Assembly: GCA_965243265.1 (NCBI GenBank)
Contig: CBDEUL010000006.1
Coordinates: 310,001 to 374,000 of the forward strand
DNA length: 64,000 bases
Reading direction: 5' to 3'
Source: Flavicella sp965243265
Lineage (GTDB): Bacteria > Bacteroidota > Bacteroidia > Flavobacteriales > Flavobacteriaceae
Positions 25,638 through 34,957 of the stretch are shown here, piece by piece. Position 1 is the first letter of the stretch. Every line of letters begins with the position of its first letter. The notes beneath the pieces are model-generated. The model saw only the letters and a list, made by a program, of their open reading frames with translations. It did no database searches and was not told the DNA's origin. The position numbers and the translations under genes are program-made.

Positions 25638-28136
25638 TTACTTTTTCTTTTTTACTGCCTTTTTCTTTGCTGGTGCTTTTCTTGTCCTTTTCTTAGGAGA
25701 TTTTTTCTCTATAATATCTTGAACCTCCTCTAAAGTCATGTTTTTTGCATCTGTAGTCTTAGGGAGTTCTATCTTTAATTTCCCTTTGATGATATTAAAA
25801 CGTCCCCATCTTGCTTTTTCTAAACGAATCCCCTCTTCTTCCCAGTTATGAATAACTTTTTCAATCTCTTTTCGTTTCTTATCTTCAATCAAGGTTACAA
25901 TGTCATCGTATGTTAAATTATCATAGTCATACTTCTTATTAACATTGATAAACATACCGTTCCATTTTATAAATGGCCCAAATCTACCCACTCCTTTTTG
26001 TACAGGTAAATTTTCATATTCTGCAATTGGAGCATCTGCTTTTTGCTTTGCTACAATTAATTCTATACCTCGTTCTAAATCAACATCCATAGGATTTTCG
26101 CCTTTACTCAAAGACACATACATGGTTCCGTATTTAATATAAGGTCCAAATCTACCATTCGAAACAACTACCTCTTCTCCCTCATAAGAACCCAATGTTT
26201 TTGGCAACAAAAACAAATCCAAAGCCTCTTCAAGAGTTATCGTCCCTAAATGTTGATCTGCTTGTAAACTTGCAAATTGCTTTTCTTCATCTTCTGGATC
26301 ACCTATCTGAGCCATTGCTCCAAACTTCCCTAATCTAACCAAAACAGTTCTGCCAGATTCTGGGTGTTTTCCTAAAATTCTTTCTCCACTTTCTCTTTCT
26401 GCATTTTCAGAAACATATTTCACTGTTGGATGAAATTCTTGATAAAAACCTTTGATCATTGAAATCCAATCTTGACTTCCTTCTGAAATATCATCAAAAT
26501 CGGCTTCTACTTTAGCTGTAAACCCAAAATCTAAAACATTTGAAAAATTAGCCACCAAAAAGTCATTTACAATATTTCCTATATCTGTTGGTATCAATTT
26601 TCCTTTATCTGATCCTACTCTTTCTACTAAAGAATGGTTTTCTACTTTTCCTTTTTTCAAAACAAATTGCTCGTAGTTTCTTTCAACTCCGTCTATTTGT
26701 CCTTTTTCTATATATCCTCTACGTTGAACTGTAGAGATTGTTGGTGCATAAGTAGATGGTCTACCAATTCCCAATTCTTCCAATTGTTTTACCAAAGAAG
26801 CTTCTGTAAATCTATAAGGTGGCTTTGTAAAACGTTGTGTTGCCGTTATAAACTCATAATTTAACTGCTCTCCTTTTTCTAAGCGTGGTAACATTCCTGC
26901 TTGCTCTTCTTCCTCATTATCAGTCCCTTCTAAATACACCTTTAAAAACCCTTCAAACTTGATCATCTCTCCATTTGCCGTAAAGATTTTATCATTATTT
27001 GAATTTTTGATTTTAACATTTGTACGCTCCAATTGTGCATCACTCATTTGAGATGCCAATGTTCTTTTCCAAATCAAATCATACAACCTATCTTGATCAT
27101 GTTCTACTGATACAGAATGACGCTTCATATTTGTAGGTCTAATTGCCTCATGAGCTTCTTGTGCTCCTTTTGCTTTTGTTTTAAATGATCTTGGTTTACT
27201 ATACTCAGCCCCGTAATAGCTTGTAATCTCCTCTTCTGCTTCTTTTTTAGCATCATCAGAAAGATTCAAACTATCTGTTCTCATATAAGTAATCAAACCG
27301 GCCTCATACAAACGTTGTGCTACTTGCATTGTTCTAGCAACAGAGTATCCTAATTTTCTTGAAGCCTCTTGTTGTAATGTAGAAGTTGTAAATGGTGGTG
27401 CTGGAGATTTTTTTGCAGGTTTTTTCTGTAAATCTTCAATATTAAAACTTGCATCTGCCGCAGATTGTAAAAAAGATTCTGCTTCTTCTCTACTAGCAAA
27501 ACTTTTAGGAATACTCGCTTTAAAAACCTTTCCATCTATATTTGAAAACTCCGCAACTACTTTATAATGTTCCGTAGTTTTAAACTCTAAAATACTTCTT
27601 TCTCTTTCAACTATTAAACGTACAGCTACAGATTGTACTCTACCTGCTGAAAGTCCTCCTTTTACTTTTCTCCACAAAACAGGAGACAACTCATATCCTA
27701 CCAAACGATCTAATACTCTACGTGCTTGTTGAGCATTTACCATATCATAATTAATATCACGTGGATTATCAACCGCTTTTAATATTGCCTTTTTGGTAAT
27801 TTCATGAAAAACAATACGTTTGGTGTTATCTTCCGTTAATTTTAATTGCTCTTTTAAGTGCCATGCTATTGCTTCTCCCTCACGATCCTCATCACTCGCT
27901 AGCCATACCGTATCTGCTTTTTTAGCTAAAGAGCTTAATTTTTTTACAACTGCCTTCTTATCATCAGATACAATGTATTTTGGTTTAAAATCAGTATCTA
28001 TATTTATTCCTAATTCACTTGATGGCAAATCAGCTATATGTCCAAAACTAGATTCTACTTGAAATCCCTTCCCTAAAAACTTTTCTATTGTTTTTGCTTT
28101 TGCTGGTGACTCAACAATCACTAAATTCTTTGCCAT
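25638..28136 (-). CDS. topA: DNA topoisomerase I
   Basis: Relaxes negative supercoils by cutting one strand. The TOPRIM domain opens the protein (KNLVIVESPAKAKTIEKFLG, then DEDREGEAIAWHL near residue 82). The catalytic tyrosine, about residue 284, lies in GLITYMRTDS. The C-terminal part has repeated topo-C domains without clear zinc-finger cysteines (for example GPYIKYGTMYVSL) and ends in a lysine-rich tail of about 20 residues. At 832 residues this is the Bacteroidota type. A promoter upstream matches the consensus. The arginase-fold gene follows after 10 bases. Confidence 0.97.
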   Translation of the reverse strand: MAKNLVIVESPAKAKTIEKFLGKGFQVESSFGHIADLPSSELGINIDTDFKPKYIVSDDKKAVVKKLSSLAKKADTVWLASDEDREGEAIAWHLKEQLKLTEDNTKRIVFHEITKKAILKAVDNPRDINYDMVNAQQARRVLDRLVGYELSPVLWRKVKGGLSAGRVQSVAVRLIVERERSILEFKTTEHYKVVAEFSNIDGKVFKASIPKSFASREEAESFLQSAADASFNIEDLQKKPAKKSPAPPFTTSTLQQEASRKLGYSVARTMQVAQRLYEAGLITYMRTDSLNLSDDAKKEAEEEITSYYGAEYSKPRSFKTKAKGAQEAHEAIRPTNMKRHSVSVEHDQDRLYDLIWKRTLASQMSDAQLERTNVKIKNSNNDKIFTANGEMIKFEGFLKVYLEGTDNEEEEQAGMLPRLEKGEQLNYEFITATQRFTKPPYRFTEASLVKQLEELGIGRPSTYAPTISTVQRRGYIEKGQIDGVERNYEQFVLKKGKVENHSLVERVGSDKGKLIPTDIGNIVNDFLVANFSNVLDFGFTAKVEADFDDISEGSQDWISMIKGFYQEFHPTVKYVSENAERESGERILGKHPESGRTVLVRLGKFGAMAQIGDPEDEEKQFASLQADQHLGTITLEEALDLFLLPKTLGSYEGEEVVVSNGRFGPYIKYGTMYVSLSKGENPMDVDLERGIELIVAKQKADAPIAEYENLPVQKGVGRFGPFIKWNGMFINVNKKYDYDNLTYDDIVTLIEDKKRKEIEKVIHNWEEEGIRLEKARWGRFNIIKGKLKIELPKTTDAKNMTLEEVQDIIEKKSPKKRTRKAPAKKKAVKKKK

Positions 28137-28222
28137 ATATCTTATCTATAAGTAAAATTACCTCCTCAAAAATCTCATAAAACAGCATCAAAATACTTTT
28201 TACCTCATTTTGAAATCGTATG

Positions 28223-28251
28223 CAAAAGTAGATAGTTTTTTTAAATTTCAA
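28223..28251 (-). promoter_or_regulatory. topA promoter
   Basis: On the minus strand TTG (28249-28251), an 18-base spacer and TACTTTTG (28223-28230) match the consensus. The topA ATG lies about 87 bases downstream. Confidence 0.7.
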
Positions 28252-28323
28252 ATCTTTGACACCATTTAAATTAAAACTTCACCTATAATACTACCTTATT
28301 TTACATTTTATTTCTCTGCCAAA

Positions 28324-28357
28324 TTGTCACTATTTTACTTTTTTGATTGTATCTTTG
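28324..28357 (+). promoter_or_regulatory. miaB promoter
   Basis: TTG (28324-28326), a 23-base spacer and TATCTTTG (28350-28357). The miaB ATG at 28378 follows 20 bases later. Confidence 0.65.
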
Positions 28358-28377
28358 TACTCCAATTTTTTGAATGA

Positions 28378-29838
28378 ATGGATACTGAAAAAATCATAGA
28401 TGCTAATAAGCAAGGACACCCTTTGCTAACTGATAAAATTGAAGGAAACACAAAAAAACTATACATTGAAAGCTATGGCTGCCAAATGAATCTTAATGAT
28501 AGTGAAATTGTTGCCTCTATTTTATCTGAAAACAATTTCAATACAACTCAATTTATTGAAGATGCTGATTTAGTTCTGGTAAACACCTGCTCTATTAGAG
28601 ACAAAGCTGAACAAACTATTAGAAAACGTTTACAGAAATACAATTCTATAAAAAAGATAAACCCAACTATGAAAGTTGGTGTACTAGGATGTATGGCTGA
28701 ACGTTTAAAATCTAAGTTTTTAGACGAAGAAAAAATTGTAGACTTGGTGGTTGGTCCCGACGCTTATAAGGATTTACCTAATTTATTAGGAGAGGTAAAT
28801 GAAGGGAGAGATGCTGTGAATGTAGTATTGTCTAAAGATGAAACCTATGGAGACGTTTCACCTGTACGTTTAAACTCTAATGGTGTTTCTGCATTTGTAT
28901 CTATTACAAGAGGATGCGATAATATGTGTACATTTTGTGTAGTTCCTTTTACTAGGGGACGTGAACGCAGTAGAGACCCACAAAGTATTATTGAAGAAAT
29001 ACAAGATTTAAAAGATAAAAACTTCAAAGAAATTACGCTGCTAGGGCAAAATGTTGACAGTTACCTTTGGTATGGTGGCGGTTTGAAAAAAGATTTCGAA
29101 AAAGCTTCAGACATCGCCAAAGCAACTGCTGTCCATTTTTCTCAATTGTTAGATTTAGTAGCCACAACTTTTCCTACACTAAGAGTTCGTTTTTTCACAA
29201 GCAACCCTCAAGATTTGGAAATAGAAGTACTACATGTTATGGCAAAACACCCTAATATTTGTAGATATATACACCTACCCGTTCAATCAGGAAGCACTAC
29301 GGTATTGAAAAGAATGAACCGTCAACACACACGAGAGGAATACATCCAATTGGTAGATACTATTAAAGAAATTTTACCTGGCACAGCAATCTCTCAAGAT
29401 ATGATTATTGGATTTTGTGGAGAAACAGAAGAAGAGCACAAAGACACCCTAAGCATGATGGAATATATAGGTTACGACTATGGTTTTATGTATGCTTACT
29501 CTGAAAGACCTGGAACACTCGCTGCAAAAAGACTAGAAGACGATGTTCCAAACGACGTCAAAAAAAGAAGATTAAACGAGGTTATTGCTGTTCAAAGAAG
29601 ATTGAGTAATGAACATACTCAAAAATATATAGGAAAAACAATAGAAGTTTTAATTGAAGGTACTTCTAAAAAATCTGATGCCCATTGGATGGCAAGAAAT
29701 AGTCAAAACTATGTTGCAATATTCCCTAAAGGAGATGAAAAAGTAGGGGACTACGTAATGGTTACTATAGAAGAATGTACTTCTGCAACATTGATTGGAC
29801 ATGCTGTTAGCGCTCCGCAAGAAATACCTTTTCAATAA
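28378..29838 (+). CDS. miaB: tRNA-2-methylthio-N6-dimethylallyladenosine synthase
   Basis: Radical-SAM enzyme that adds a methylthio group to i6A37 of tRNAs reading codons that start with U. The N-terminal UPF0004 domain shows its three cluster cysteines in YGCQMN, NTCSIRDKA and LGCMAER (near residues 35, 70 and 104). The radical-SAM cluster CxxxCxxC is in RGCDNMCTFCVVPFTRGRE near residue 180. A TRAM domain closes the protein. The length of 486 residues is usual. It leads a plus-strand unit with a sigma-54 activator, lptE and secG. Confidence 0.97.
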   Translation: MDTEKIIDANKQGHPLLTDKIEGNTKKLYIESYGCQMNLNDSEIVASILSENNFNTTQFIEDADLVLVNTCSIRDKAEQTIRKRLQKYNSIKKINPTMKVGVLGCMAERLKSKFLDEEKIVDLVVGPDAYKDLPNLLGEVNEGRDAVNVVLSKDETYGDVSPVRLNSNGVSAFVSITRGCDNMCTFCVVPFTRGRERSRDPQSIIEEIQDLKDKNFKEITLLGQNVDSYLWYGGGLKKDFEKASDIAKATAVHFSQLLDLVATTFPTLRVRFFTSNPQDLEIEVLHVMAKHPNICRYIHLPVQSGSTTVLKRMNRQHTREEYIQLVDTIKEILPGTAISQDMIIGFCGETEEEHKDTLSMMEYIGYDYGFMYAYSERPGTLAAKRLEDDVPNDVKKRRLNEVIAVQRRLSNEHTQKYIGKTIEVLIEGTSKKSDAHWMARNSQNYVAIFPKGDEKVGDYVMVTIEECTSATLIGHAVSAPQEIPFQ

Positions 29839-29856
29839 ACCAAAACACGATCAGTT

Positions 29857-31089
29857 ATGGAAGAATTAACCGCTATAAAACAACGATTTGAAATTATTGG
29901 GAACGATGCTGTATTGAATCGATCTCTAGAAAAAGCAATGAGAGTTGCCCCTACAGATATTTCTGTTTTAGTTACTGGAGAAAGTGGTGTTGGAAAAGAA
30001 ACAATTCCTAAAATAATTCATCAATTATCACACAGAAAACACTCTAATTACATAGCTGTTAACTGTGGAGCTATACCTGAAGGAACTATTGATAGTGAGT
30101 TATTCGGACATGAAAAAGGAGCCTTTACAGGAGCTACTTCTACCAGAAAAGGATATTTTGAAGTTGCCGATGGTGGAACCATTTTTTTAGATGAAGTTGG
30201 AGAATTACCACTCACTACACAAGTAAGATTGTTACGTGTTTTAGAAAATGGTGAATTTATAAAAGTAGGATCGTCTAATGTTCAAAAAACAGACGTTCGT
30301 ATTGTAGCTGCCACAAACTTAAAAATGCAGGAAGCTATAAAAAAAGGGAAATTTAGAGAAGACCTTTATTACAGATTAAGCACTATCGAAATCAAACTTC
30401 CCCCCTTAAGAGAGCGTAATGATGATATCCACTTGCTATTTAGAAAGTTTGCTTCAGATTTTGCTCAAAAATACAAGATGCCAACTGTGCGACTAACACC
30501 CGATGCGGTACAACTCTTATTAAACTATAGATTCCCAGGAAATATTCGTCAACTTAGAAATATCGTTGAGCAAATTTCAGTTGTAGAAGAAAACAGAAGC
30601 ATTCCACCAGATTTGCTAGCACACTACCTTCCTAACTACAACAACCTACCTGCTATTGTAGAGAATGAATCTGCCGAAAGTGATTTTTCTGTAGAAAGAG
30701 ATGTTATGTACAAAATCTTATTTGAAATGAGAAACGACATTAACGATCTCAAAAAACTAACATTAGACCTTATAAAAAATGGAAATAGTAAGGAAGTTTA
30801 CCAAAACAATAGGCATCTAATAGAAAAAATACATCAAGAATACAATGAACCTCAACAAGACACAAGTAATGTAGAGCTCATTCAAATTCAACGTACTCCT
30901 GAACCACAACAACAGTTTGATTATATTGAAACTATTGAGGCTGATGAATCTTTGTCATTACATGAAAAAGAAATTGAAATGATAAAAAAATCACTAGAAC
31001 GCAATCAAAATAAACGCAAACTAGCAGCAAAAGAGCTTGGTATTTCAGAAAGAACACTCTACAGAAAAATCAAACAATACAATTTATAG
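29857..31089 (+). CDS. Sigma-54-dependent activator without receiver domain
   Basis: AAA+ activator of RNA polymerase with sigma-54. The protein begins almost directly with the central domain: Walker A GESGVGKE (about residues 41-48), the sigma-54 contact loop GAFTGA (88-93), Walker B with LDEVGELP (111-118) and the arginine region FREDLYYRLS. A variable linker (about residues 265-370) leads to a Fis-type helix-turn-helix at the C-terminus (KRKLAAKELGISERTLYRKI). There is no N-terminal receiver or GAF domain, so control must come from elsewhere, as for PspF. It follows miaB by 18 bases. Its targets are unknown; one sigma-54-like site lies before groES in the same window. Confidence 0.93.
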   Translation: MEELTAIKQRFEIIGNDAVLNRSLEKAMRVAPTDISVLVTGESGVGKETIPKIIHQLSHRKHSNYIAVNCGAIPEGTIDSELFGHEKGAFTGATSTRKGYFEVADGGTIFLDEVGELPLTTQVRLLRVLENGEFIKVGSSNVQKTDVRIVAATNLKMQEAIKKGKFREDLYYRLSTIEIKLPPLRERNDDIHLLFRKFASDFAQKYKMPTVRLTPDAVQLLLNYRFPGNIRQLRNIVEQISVVEENRSIPPDLLAHYLPNYNNLPAIVENESAESDFSVERDVMYKILFEMRNDINDLKKLTLDLIKNGNSKEVYQNNRHLIEKIHQEYNEPQQDTSNVELIQIQRTPEPQQQFDYIETIEADESLSLHEKEIEMIKKSLERNQNKRKLAAKELGISERTLYRKIKQYNL

Positions 31090-31139
31090 GTCATTCCTAC
31101 CATAAAATTGTATCATTGTAAAACATTATTTTAAAACTC

Positions 31140-31649
31140 ATGAGCACTAAACTTTCACTTTTTCTAGCAAGTAGCCTTCTAATTATTCTTACCAGCTGTG
31201 GTATTTATAGCTTTACAGGGGGCGATACAGGAAAAGCAAAAACAATACAAATAGACTTTTTCCCAAATAATGCAGCCTTAGTAGAACCTTTGGTAAGTCA
31301 AACCTTTACACAAGACCTTCAAGATTTATTTTTAAGACAAACAAATCTTGAACTTGTAAATACCGGAAATGCTGATTTATTTTTTGAAGGGGAAATTACA
31401 GGCTATAATGTTACTCCTACAACCGCTACAGCAGATCAAGCAGCAGCACAAAGTAGATTAACCATTGTTATCAATGTGCGTTTTTACAATAACTTAGATG
31501 AAAGTAAAAACTTCGAAAAAAGATTTAGCCACTTCTATGATTTTGGAGCCAACAGACAATTAACAGGATCTTTGCTAGAATCAGCCCTAGATGAAATTTT
31601 TGAAAGGATTACACAAGATATTTTTAATGCTTCAGTAGCAAACTGGTAA
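31140..31649 (+). CDS. lptE: LptE-family LPS assembly lipoprotein
   Basis: LptE plugs the LptD barrel that places lipopolysaccharide in the outer membrane. A signal peptide ends in a lipobox (LTSC, Cys20). The mature part GIYSFTGGDTGKAKTIQIDFFPNNA (residues 21-45) and the LTGSLLESALDEIFERITQDIF end match the flavobacterial LptE type. The length of 169 residues fits. It lies 50 bases behind the activator gene and 4 bases before a TPR-like gene. The assignment rests on pattern and on the usual neighbours (sigma-54 activator, TPR, SecG) in this phylum. Confidence 0.85.
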   Translation: MSTKLSLFLASSLLIILTSCGIYSFTGGDTGKAKTIQIDFFPNNAALVEPLVSQTFTQDLQDLFLRQTNLELVNTGNADLFFEGEITGYNVTPTTATADQAAAQSRLTIVINVRFYNNLDESKNFEKRFSHFYDFGANRQLTGSLLESALDEIFERITQDIFNASVANW

Positions 31650-31653
31650 TAAA

Positions 31654-32361
31654 ATGGATAAAAATCGTTTTTTTAATTTATTACAGAATTCTCAAGGCAT
31701 TTATCCAGAAGCCATTCCTGAGCTAGAACAAATTGTAAAAAAACACCCTTATTTTCAGGCTTCAAAAGCTATTTATTTAAAAAATTTAAAATCAACTAAT
31801 AACTTTAAATACAATAAAGCCCTTAAAGAAACAGCAGCTATTACTACAGACAGAACTGTACTCTTTAACTTCATCAATTCTTTTGTTCCTTTTAAAGAGA
31901 AAACCACCAAAGAAAACTTCTTTAAAAAACTTGTTAAAAAAGAACCTCAAAAAACACTAAAAGAAGAATTACAAATAGGAGCTCCCTTAGATTTTAACAA
32001 TAATGAAAATCATTCCTTTACAGAATGGCTTCAGCTTTCTAAAATGAAACCTATTCAAAGAACTTTAGAAACTCCTAAAAACTCCATCCTCGAAAAAATA
32101 GATTTAATAGATAAATTTATAGAAGAAAACCCGAGTATTACACCTATAGAAAAGGACGAAAAACCCATTAAAATAAAAAAGGAACAACTTGATAAAACGG
32201 GAATCATGACAGAAACCCTTGCTAAAGTGTATTTAGAGCAAAAAAAATACAACAATGCCATCAAAGCCTATAAAATTTTAATTTTGAAATATCCAGAAAA
32301 AAGTGGTTTCTTTGCAGACCAAATTAAGAAAATAGAACTCTTAAAATTAAATAAATCATGA
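31654..32361 (+). CDS. TPR-like cytoplasmic protein
   Basis: No known function. There is no signal peptide or membrane helix. The N-terminus (FFNLLQNSQGIYPEAIPELEQIVKKHPYFQASKAIYLKN) and the C-terminus (ETLAKVYLEQKKYNNAIKAYKILILKYPEKSGFFADQIKKIE) each have the helix-pair look of tetratricopeptide repeats, with a low-complexity charged middle (about residues 90-180). It sits between lptE (4-base gap) and secG (4-base overlap), so it is translationally coupled with an export gene. Confidence 0.7.
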   Translation: MDKNRFFNLLQNSQGIYPEAIPELEQIVKKHPYFQASKAIYLKNLKSTNNFKYNKALKETAAITTDRTVLFNFINSFVPFKEKTTKENFFKKLVKKEPQKTLKEELQIGAPLDFNNNENHSFTEWLQLSKMKPIQRTLETPKNSILEKIDLIDKFIEENPSITPIEKDEKPIKIKKEQLDKTGIMTETLAKVYLEQKKYNNAIKAYKILILKYPEKSGFFADQIKKIELLKLNKS

Positions 32362-32708
32362 CATATACATTATTTTTAATCCTTACACTTATTGTAGCTG
32401 TATTACTTATTTTAATAATTATGGTACAAAACCCTAAAGGTGGAGGATTATCTTCTTCATTTGGAGGAGGTGGATCTTCTTCTATGGGAGGTGTACAAAA
32501 TACAAACACATTCTTAGACAAAAGTACTTGGACTTTAGCTATTGCTTTAATGTCTTTAATATTACTTTCTAACTTTGCTATTCCAAGAGCTGAATCAGCT
32601 ACACAAGAATCACAATTAGAAAACACCATTAACGATAGAGATATTACAAGTGAAGAACCAGCTTCTTTACCAGCCTTCGGAAACGAGTCATCTGAAGAAC
32701 AAGAATAA
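32358..32708 (+). CDS. secG: Protein translocase subunit SecG
   Basis: Small inner-membrane subunit of the SecYEG translocon. It has two membrane helices (about residues 4-24 and 54-75) joined by the typical glycine/serine-rich cytoplasmic loop (NPKGGGLSSSFGGGGSSS). A longer acidic C-terminal tail (to residue 116) is common in Bacteroidota. Its ATG overlaps the stop of the upstream gene by 4 bases. A strong terminator follows. Confidence 0.95.
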   Translation: MTYTLFLILTLIVAVLLILIIMVQNPKGGGLSSSFGGGGSSSMGGVQNTNTFLDKSTWTLAIALMSLILLSNFAIPRAESATQESQLENTINDRDITSEEPASLPAFGNESSEEQE

Positions 32709-32730
32709 CAATCATTAACGATTGAGACAA

Positions 32731-32768
32731 AAATGCCAAGCTAAAATGACAGCTTGGCATTTTTTTTT
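32731..32768 (+). terminator. Terminator after secG
   Basis: AAATGCCAAGCT/AGCTTGGCATTT, a 12-pair stem with an 8-base loop and nine Ts. Confidence 0.9.
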
Positions 32769-32791
32769 ACAATATGTCAGAGATATACCAA

Positions 32792-32807
32792 TGGCATATT
32801 TTTAGCT
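32792..32807 (+). promoter_or_regulatory. Sigma-54-like -24/-12 site before groES
   Basis: TGGCATATTTTTAGCT: GG (32793-32794) and GC (32805-32806) are 10 bases apart, as in the sigma-54 consensus TGGCAC-N5-TTGCW, with two mismatches. The groES ATG lies 41 bases downstream. No convincing TAnnTTTG box and no CIRCE repeat is seen before groES. The match could be chance in A+T-rich DNA. Confidence 0.4.
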
Positions 32808-32847
32808 ATTTCAAAACTAAAATTATTAACATATAAAATTCATTATA

Positions 32848-33126
32848 ATGAGTAACTTAAACATTAAACCCTTAGCGGATAGAGTTCTTGTAGAACCATT
32901 AGCAGCTGAAACAACGACTGCTTCAGGACTTATAATTCCTGACTCTGCCAAAGAAAAACCTTCAAAAGGAACTGTTGTTGCTGTTGGAAATGGAACAAAA
33001 GAAGAAGCAATGACTGTAAAAGTTGGAGATACCGTTTTATATGGTAAATACGCTGGTACTGAACTTAAATTAGAAGGTACTGACTATTTAATTATGAGAG
33101 AGAGTGATATTTTTGCTATCATTTAA
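32848..33126 (+). CDS. groS: Co-chaperonin GroES
   Basis: Ten-kilodalton lid of the GroEL folding chamber. The 92 residues show the classic start NIKPLADRVLVEPLAAETTTASGLIIPDSAKEKPSKG (residues 4-40), the mobile loop in the ETTTASGLIIP stretch, and the ending DYLIMRESDIFAII. groEL follows after 104 bases. Confidence 0.97.
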   Translation: MSNLNIKPLADRVLVEPLAAETTTASGLIIPDSAKEKPSKGTVVAVGNGTKEEAMTVKVGDTVLYGKYAGTELKLEGTDYLIMRESDIFAII

Positions 33127-33188
33127 ACCTCCACTTACTTAACAACACCTTTTTAGATTGTTGAAAATATAAAATTTATAAAAAACTA

Positions 33189-33211
33189 GCCTTTCGCTTT
33201 ATGCCAAAGGC
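33189..33211 (+). promoter_or_regulatory. Hairpin between groES and groEL
   Basis: GCCTTT/AAAGGC with an 11-base loop, ending 19 bases before the groEL ATG. There is no T run, so it is not a terminator; an mRNA-processing or translation role is possible. Confidence 0.35.
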
Positions 33212-33230
33212 ACATATTCATTAAAACAAA

Positions 33231-34871
33231 ATGGCAAAAGATATAAAATTTGATATTGAAGCTCGTGACGGATTAAAACGAGGAGTAGACGCTTTAGCAA
33301 ACGCAGTAAAAGTTACTTTAGGACCTAAAGGACGTAATGTAGTAATTGAAAAATCATTTGGAGGTCCTTCAATCACTAAAGATGGAGTAAGTGTAGCTAA
33401 AGAAATTGAATTAGAAGACCCTATCGAAAATATGGGAGCTCAAATGGTAAAAGAAGTAGCTTCTAAAACCAATGATTTAGCTGGTGACGGAACAACTACC
33501 GCTACTGTTTTAGCACAAGCAATTGTTAAAGAAGGGTTAAAAAATGTTGCTGCTGGTGCAAACCCATTAGACCTTAAAAAAGGAATTGACAAAGCCGTTA
33601 GCTCTATTATTACTGATTTACAAAAACAATCTGAAGTTGTTGGAAACAAATCAGATAAAATAAAACAAGTAGCCTCTATTTCTGCAAACAACGACGAAGC
33701 TATCGGTGATTTAATTGCTGAAGCATTTGGTAAAGTTGGAAAAGAAGGAGTTATTACTGTTGAAGAAGCCAAAGGTAGAGAAACCTATGTAGACATTGTT
33801 GAAGGAATGCAATTTGACAGAGGATACTTATCTCCTTACTTTGTAACAAACACAGAAAAAATGTTAGCTGATTTAGAAAATCCTTACATTTTATTATTTG
33901 AAAAGAAAATCTCTTCTTTAAAAGAATTACTTCCTGTTCTAGAGCCTATTTCTCAATCAGGAAAACCTCTTTTAATTATTGCTGAAGATGTAGACGGAGA
34001 AGCCTTAGCTACTTTGGTAATGAATAAATTACGTGGTGCATTAAAAATTGCAGCTGTAAAAGCTCCTGGATTTGGAGACAGAAGAAAAGCAATGTTAGAA
34101 GACATCGCTATTTTGACAGGAGGAACTGTAATTTCTGAAGAAAGAGGATTGACTCTTGAAGGTACAACTATTGAAATGTTAGGTACTGCAGAAAGAGTTA
34201 CTATAGACAAGGATAACACTACAGTTGTAAATGGAGCTGGAGAGGCAGATGCTATCAACTCTAGAGTTGCTCAAATCAAATCTCAAATAGAAAGCTCTAC
34301 TTCTGACTACGATAAAGAAAAACTTCAAGAACGTTTGGCTAAACTAGCTGGAGGTGTTGCTGTTTTATACGTAGGAGCCGCTAGTGAAATTGAAATGAAA
34401 GAAAAGAAAGACAGAGTTGATGATGCTTTACATGCAACAAGAGCTGCTGTAGAAGAAGGAATTGTTGCTGGTGGAGGTGTTGCCTTAGCTAGAGCTAAAT
34501 CTGTATTAGCAGAAATAGCAGCAGACAACTCTGACGAACAAACTGGAATCAATATTTTAAACAGAGCTATTGAAGAGCCATTAAGACAAATTGTTGAAAA
34601 TGCTGGTGGTGAAGGTTCTGTAGTTGTATCTAAAGTCCTTGAAGGAAAAGGAGATTACGGATACAATGCTAAAACTGGAGAATACGTTCAAATGTTAGCT
34701 GCCGGAATTATTGACCCTACTAAAGTTACACGTGTAGCTCTTGAAAATGCTTCATCTGTAGCAGGTATGATTCTAACTACAGCTTGTACATTATCAGAAA
34801 TTAAAACTGCTGGAGGAGATGATCATGCACACCCACCAATGGGAGGAGCTGGTATGCCAGGAATGATGTAA
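33231..34871 (+). CDS. groL: Chaperonin GroEL
   Basis: Sixty-kilodalton chaperonin that folds proteins inside a double-ring chamber. The ATP-binding GDGTTTATVLAQAIVKEG (about residues 85-102), the apical domain and the signature AAVEEGIVAGGG (near residue 404) are intact. The C-terminus PPMGGAGMPGMM is the flexible glycine/methionine tail. The length of 546 residues is normal. It ends at a strong hairpin terminator. Confidence 0.98.
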   Translation: MAKDIKFDIEARDGLKRGVDALANAVKVTLGPKGRNVVIEKSFGGPSITKDGVSVAKEIELEDPIENMGAQMVKEVASKTNDLAGDGTTTATVLAQAIVKEGLKNVAAGANPLDLKKGIDKAVSSIITDLQKQSEVVGNKSDKIKQVASISANNDEAIGDLIAEAFGKVGKEGVITVEEAKGRETYVDIVEGMQFDRGYLSPYFVTNTEKMLADLENPYILLFEKKISSLKELLPVLEPISQSGKPLLIIAEDVDGEALATLVMNKLRGALKIAAVKAPGFGDRRKAMLEDIAILTGGTVISEERGLTLEGTTIEMLGTAERVTIDKDNTTVVNGAGEADAINSRVAQIKSQIESSTSDYDKEKLQERLAKLAGGVAVLYVGAASEIEMKEKKDRVDDALHATRAAVEEGIVAGGGVALARAKSVLAEIAADNSDEQTGINILNRAIEEPLRQIVENAGGEGSVVVSKVLEGKGDYGYNAKTGEYVQMLAAGIIDPTKVTRVALENASSVAGMILTTACTLSEIKTAGGDDHAHPPMGGAGMPGMM

Positions 34872-34891
34872 TAAATACAACAACCTTATTT

Positions 34892-34931
34892 AAAAAGTGC
34901 TTTTAACTGCACAGTTAAAAGCGCTTTTTTA
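34892..34931. terminator. Terminator after groEL
   Basis: An 18-pair stem with G-T pairing (AAAAAGTGCTTTTAACTG with its partner) and a tiny loop, then Ts. It has shorter T runs on the minus side, so it may also serve the convergent exosortase pair. Confidence 0.85.
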
Positions 34932-34957
34932 TACCTGTACTTCAACTACAGAATAAC

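Noticed and set aside
32769..32847. CIRCE (HrcA) operator before groES
   Set aside because: No TTAGCACTC/GAGTGCTAA inverted repeat is present.
33440..34552. Long minus-strand frames opposite groEL
   Set aside because: Shadows of the groEL codon pattern; no family resemblance or signals.
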